From Eubacteriales bacterium (lineage in GTDB: Bacteria; Bacillota; Clostridia; Peptostreptococcales; Anaerovoracaceae), in assembly GCA_029098205.1 (NCBI GenBank), contig JAQXNW010000059.1, positions 1-9,374 on the forward strand: a stretch of DNA of 9,374 nucleotides. The letters are read 5' to 3'. The notes under the pieces are model-generated. The model was not told the DNA's origin, ran no database searches, and saw nothing but the letters and a program-made list of their open reading frames with translations. This document shows positions 6,903 to 9,374 of this stretch, one piece after another; within the stretch, counting starts at the first letter, position 1, and the number at the start of each line of letters is the position of its first letter. A program made the position numbers and the translations under genes.

Positions 6903-7508
6903 TCAAAACCTTTCTTTTCCTTCTGCAAGCATCTGAAATTCCCAATTATTTTCCCGAACAAATTTCATCGTGCAGCTTCCTTCATGCCCTGGATAGATCA
7001 TCCAAGAATCATCCAGATGATTTAGGACAAAGCGGATCGAATGTTTCATATCTTCTTCACAACCGGATTTTAAATCTGTTCTTCCAAGGTCTGTGTCAAA
7101 TAACGTATCTCCTGTAAAACAAGCTTTGCTTTCCGGGAGTTCAAAACAAACGGAGCCGCGCGTATGACCCGGGGTCCACAGCACCTTAATCCGTTCGCCG
7201 CCGCAAGTTAAATTCTGTCCATCCGAAAGGAAGCCATCAATTTCACCTGTGTATAAATCCGAGTCTGCATGATGCATGAATACCGGACATTTCAATGCAG
7301 CCTTCAGCCAGTCCGCGGCGCCCGTATGATCTGAATGATAATGCGTTGCAAGAATGCCCATCACTTTTAGGGAATGTTCTTTTATATAAGAAAGATAAAC
7401 ATTCGGTGAATATCCAGGATCGATGATCATACATTCGCCGCCGTCCTGTATATAAAGAATGTAGCCATTTGCAAAAAGCGGTCCCATCATAAATTTTTTT
7501 ATTTTCAT
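6903..7508 (-). CDS. Metallo-beta-lactamase-fold hydrolase (glyoxalase II-like)
   Basis: A 201-residue, single-domain metallo-hydrolase. Metal ligands are visible as THYHSDH (55-61: H56, H58, D60, H61), H115 in TPGHTRGS, D134 in FTGDTLF and H175 in YPGHEG, the complete two-metal set. GRTDL (142-146) and overall length match the small glyoxalase II-like (YcbL-type) group found in Firmicutes. Members hydrolyse thioesters such as S-lactoylglutathione in some species, but the true substrate in thiol-poor anaerobes is not known. No signal peptide is seen, so it is cytoplasmic. The ATG at 7508 has AGAAGGA about 10 bp upstream. It is the first gene of a two-gene operon with the HAD phosphatase. Transcription probably starts near 7625 from the divergent promoter region, leaving a leader of about 115 bases. 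Confidence 0.94.
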   Translation of the reverse strand: MKIKKFMMGPLFANGYILYIQDGGECMIIDPGYSPNVYLSYIKEHSLKVMGILATHYHSDHTGAADWLKAALKCPVFMHHADSDLYTGEIDGFLSDGQNLTCGGERIKVLWTPGHTRGSVCFELPESKACFTGDTLFDTDLGRTDLKSGCEEDMKHSIRFVLNHLDDSWMIYPGHEGSCTMKFVRENNWEFQMLAEGKERF

Positions 7509-7631
7509 AATTTTTCATCCTTCTGACCTGCTCCCGGTCAAAGTCCTGCAAATGTTTTGAGGCGCCGATTCAAGAGCACGCAGCTTCTGCACAGCCTTCA
7601 TGCAATGTTTCAGGATGATGCATCCGGATAT

Positions 7632-7660
7632 ATTATACATGAGCCTTATAATGCTTGCAA
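7632..7660 (-). promoter_or_regulatory. Sigma-A promoter of the MBL-HAD operon
   Basis: On the minus strand TTGCAA (7660-7655) and a perfect TATAAT (7637-7632) are separated by 17 bp. The start would fall near 7625. TTGCAA is self-complementary, and the same six bases serve as -35 for the opposing trkA promoter. Confidence 0.72.
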
Positions 7661-7683
7661 ATACGCCTATCGTTCATTATAAT
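7655..7683 (+). promoter_or_regulatory. Sigma-A promoter of the trkA-trkH operon
   Basis: TTGCAA (7655-7660) and a perfect TATAAT (7678-7683) are separated by 17 bp. Transcription would start near 7690 and give a leader of about 87 bases before trkA. The -35 hexamer coincides with that of the divergent MBL-HAD promoter. Confidence 0.75.
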
Positions 7684-7706
7684 AATGGATTGTATATTCT
7701 GGATAT

Positions 7707-7741
7707 GAGATGGAAATCAGGAAACCCATTCTCTGTTTTTT
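7707..7741 (+). promoter_or_regulatory. Hairpin plus U-tract in the trkA leader, possible attenuator
   Basis: GAGAUGG (7707-7713) can pair with CCAUUCUC (7726-7733) with one bulged U, followed by UG and six Us (7736-7741). This resembles a weak terminator inside the leader. The AGAAAAA at 7745-7751 is flanked by UUUUUCU on both sides (7737-7743 and 7754-7760), so it could pair either way; the downstream copy adjoins the ribosome binding site AAGGAG (7762-7767). The stems are short and mostly A-U. I recognise no known riboswitch class. Confidence 0.35.
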
Positions 7742-7776
7742 CTAAGAAAAACATTTTTCTCAAGGAGTTTTAGACT

Positions 7777-9129
7777 ATGGAAATCGCAATTGTCGGTGCC
7801 GGTAAATTAGGAATAAAAATCGCCGAAGCATTGGATGGCGGCGGACACAGTATTACGATCATCGATAAAGAACCGGATCCTCTTGACCGCGTTTCTCAGT
7901 CTTTGGATGTCCTGACACTGCAGGGGGACGCAAGAGACATAGCTTTTCTTAAAGAAGTCGAAATCAATCATTATGACTTTTTAATTTCAACAACGGGTAC
8001 AGATGATACTAATCTTGTGATTGCCGCTTTTGCAAAAGCGCTCGGATGCCGCCGCGTAGTCGCCCGGCTTCGTGAACCGGAGCATATGAATCAGTTTGAT
8101 TTTATACGCGAGAATTTCCATATAGATTATATTGTAAATCCCGATCTTGCAATCACAGATCAGATTTATCAATATCTGGTTCATAAATTCACACTGGAAA
8201 GCGGAATATTTTCGACTGGATCGGTTTCGGTCATTGAATTTAACGTGGAAGAATATCCGGACCTGATCGGGAAATCCATCCCGGAAGTCCGCAGAATTCT
8301 TCCTGATTTTCTTGTTGCCGGTATTTCCAGAAACGGAAAATTTATGATCCCACATGGAAAAAATGAAATACGTTCCGGCGATATTTTATATTTCCTCGGA
8401 GAAATCAATCGAATCCGGGAACTGAAAAACAAATTGACGGGTGCGCATCCTGTGCGGCGCGCACATAAAATTATGATCATCGGCGGCGGAAAAACAGGAT
8501 TTTATCTTTCCAAGCGCCTTTCTGATTTCGGCGCAATGGTTAAGCTGGTAGAGAAAGATCTGAATCGCTGCCAGTATCTTTCCACGCATCTGGATAATGT
8601 TATGGTTCTTCATGCAAACGGAACGGATCTCGAATTTCTTGAAGATGAAAATCTGGATGAAATGGACGCCTTTGTTACGGCGACAGGATATGATGAAGAA
8701 AACCTTCTGCTTGCATTAACTGCAAAAAAACATGGCATTCAGGATGTCATCTCGAAGGTAAGTCATGAAAGTTATAAGGAACTGATTTCCCAAATGGGAG
8801 TGGATATGGTTCTGAATCCACTGGATATTACGGCAAGCAACATTGTCAGCTTTATCCAGAGTGCCAATAATATTCTGTCCTCTGTAATTATTCAGGGACA
8901 GGCGGAACTTGTAGAGATTATTGCCACAAAGGAACTGTCCATGACAGGATCTTTAATATCTGAATTAGAGATTCCGGACAGCATTCTGATCGCCGGTATC
9001 CACCGGAAAAATGAAATTCTGATTCCGGATGGCCGGACACGAATCGAGAAGGACGATCACGTTATTATATTAAGTCTTCTTTCTAATTTGAAAGATGTTG
9101 AAAAGCTTCTGAAAAGCAAAAGGAGTTAA
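7777..9129 (+). CDS. trkA: TrkA, NAD-binding regulatory subunit of Trk potassium uptake
   Basis: A 450-residue peripheral subunit with duplicated RCK units, the usual TrkA length. The first RCK_N (about 1-125) has GAGKLG (7-12) and D30 at the end of beta strand 2. The first RCK_C spans about 140-222. The second RCK_N (about 231-345) has GGGKTG (236-241) and E259, and the second RCK_C spans about 367-449. Paired acidic residues after the glycine motifs fit NAD(H) binding. TrkA sits on the cytoplasmic face of the TrkH channel and gates it in response to nucleotides; RCK_C domains of some Firmicutes homologues bind c-di-AMP, which cannot be judged here. AAGGAG at 7762-7767 precedes ATG 7777. trkH begins six bases after the stop, and both are read from the promoter at 7655-7683. 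Confidence 0.97.
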   Translation: MEIAIVGAGKLGIKIAEALDGGGHSITIIDKEPDPLDRVSQSLDVLTLQGDARDIAFLKEVEINHYDFLISTTGTDDTNLVIAAFAKALGCRRVVARLREPEHMNQFDFIRENFHIDYIVNPDLAITDQIYQYLVHKFTLESGIFSTGSVSVIEFNVEEYPDLIGKSIPEVRRILPDFLVAGISRNGKFMIPHGKNEIRSGDILYFLGEINRIRELKNKLTGAHPVRRAHKIMIIGGGKTGFYLSKRLSDFGAMVKLVEKDLNRCQYLSTHLDNVMVLHANGTDLEFLEDENLDEMDAFVTATGYDEENLLLALTAKKHGIQDVISKVSHESYKELISQMGVDMVLNPLDITASNIVSFIQSANNILSSVIIQGQAELVEIIATKELSMTGSLISELEIPDSILIAGIHRKNEILIPDGRTRIEKDDHVIILSLLSNLKDVEKLLKSKRS

Positions 9130-9135
9130 GGACAC

Positions 9136-9374
9136 ATGTCGAAGGCACTTTGGAAAAATGTTTTTTCGGCGATGGGTGTGCTTCTGTTTGTCCTGGGAAT
9201 CTGCTTTGTACCCGTCTGCCTATGCGCGATATATTACCGGGAATGGAGTCCGCTTCACGCCTTCGGACTTCTTATGTGCATCTGTCTAGCTGGCGGCTTG
9301 TTCCTGTTCCGCTTTTTTCCTCCATCCGGTATGAAAGTAAAGAAGCGCGATGGTTATCTGATCGTAACTATTAC
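9136..9374 (+). CDS. trkH: TrkH/TrkG-type potassium transporter membrane subunit, N-terminal fragment
   Basis: The first 79 codons are present; the gene continues past the right edge. The protein starts MSKALWKNVFSAMGVLLFVL, and two hydrophobic segments are visible (about 9-33 and 42-63). They are followed by the positively charged MKVKKRDGYLIVTIT, which matches the K/R-x-x-(E/D)-G-(F/Y)-L-I-V stretch that precedes the first pore unit in TrkH. TrkH is the K+-conducting membrane subunit that works with TrkA. ATG 9136 lies six bases after the trkA stop, and AGGAGTTAAGG (9121-9131) spanning that stop is the ribosome binding site, so the two are cotranscribed and probably coupled. The selectivity-filter glycines are outside the window. 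Confidence 0.9.
   Translation, partial: MSKALWKNVFSAMGVLLFVLGICFVPVCLCAIYYREWSPLHAFGLLMCICLAGGLFLFRFFPPSGMKVKKRDGYLIVTI

Noticed and set aside
6889..6945. N-terminal extension of the HAD phosphatase from TTG 6945.
   Set aside because: It overlaps the end of the MBL gene, starts with TTG without a good ribosome binding site, and adds residues before the point where Cof-type proteins normally begin.
7515..7601. A 28-codon minus-strand reading frame in the MBL leader (starting MKAVQKLRALESAPQ) whose stop overlaps the MBL ribosome binding site.
   Set aside because: The position is suggestive of a leader peptide, but there is no ribosome binding site before its ATG and no amino-acid run typical of attenuation. 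An overlapping 17-codon frame also exists, so chance is the simpler view.
7690..7776. Possible c-di-AMP (ydaO) riboswitch upstream of trkA.
   Set aside because: The predicted leader is about 87 bases, too short for that class, and none of its conserved elements are recognisable.

Overview
The window reads as ordinary chromosome of a low-to-moderate GC Gram-positive anaerobe, most likely class Clostridia. The grounds are strong AGGAG-type ribosome binding sites, sigma-A type promoters, the yraN-yifB-dprA-topA-hslV-hslU gene order, a ClpQ-like HslV N-terminus (FHATTI) and a short DprA. This is inferred from the sequence alone, and I cannot name a genus. I see no phage, IS, CRISPR, tRNA or rRNA.

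Layout. Positions 1-7508 are all minus strand. In the direction of transcription: a metallo-beta-lactamase-fold hydrolase (7508-6903), a Cof-type HAD phosphatase (6888-6046), an intrinsic terminator (5988-5956), a strong sigma-A type promoter (5945-5917), then yraN (5883-5551), comM/yifB (5479-3929) and dprA (3932-3063, ATGA overlap with yifB). A 22-bp palindrome with a U-tract (2936-2910) follows, then topA (2890-773), hslV (717-178) and the first 22 codons of hslU (67 to the window edge). On the plus strand, trkA (7777-9129) and the start of trkH (9136 to the window end) form a potassium-uptake operon.

Functional grouping. YraN, ComM/YifB and DprA form a DNA-processing or competence block: ComM is a branch-migration-type AAA+ ATPase, DprA loads RecA on incoming single strands, and YraN is a nuclease-fold protein of unknown role. 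TopA relaxes negative supercoils. HslUV is an ATP-dependent protease. TrkA and TrkH are the regulatory and membrane subunits of a K+ transporter. The two hydrolases are probably metabolic housekeeping enzymes.

No clearly new system is present. The points worth a second look are regulatory. The MBL/HAD and trkAH operons diverge from two promoters that appear to share one palindromic -35 hexamer (TTGCAA), each with a 17-bp spacer and a perfect TATAAT. A GTAC-centred palindrome sits between dprA and topA, where it could act as terminator, operator or leader hairpin. The trkA leader holds a hairpin plus U-tract. At protein level, HslV keeps its predicted catalytic Thr behind a six-residue leader, and YifB departs from several family signature motifs.
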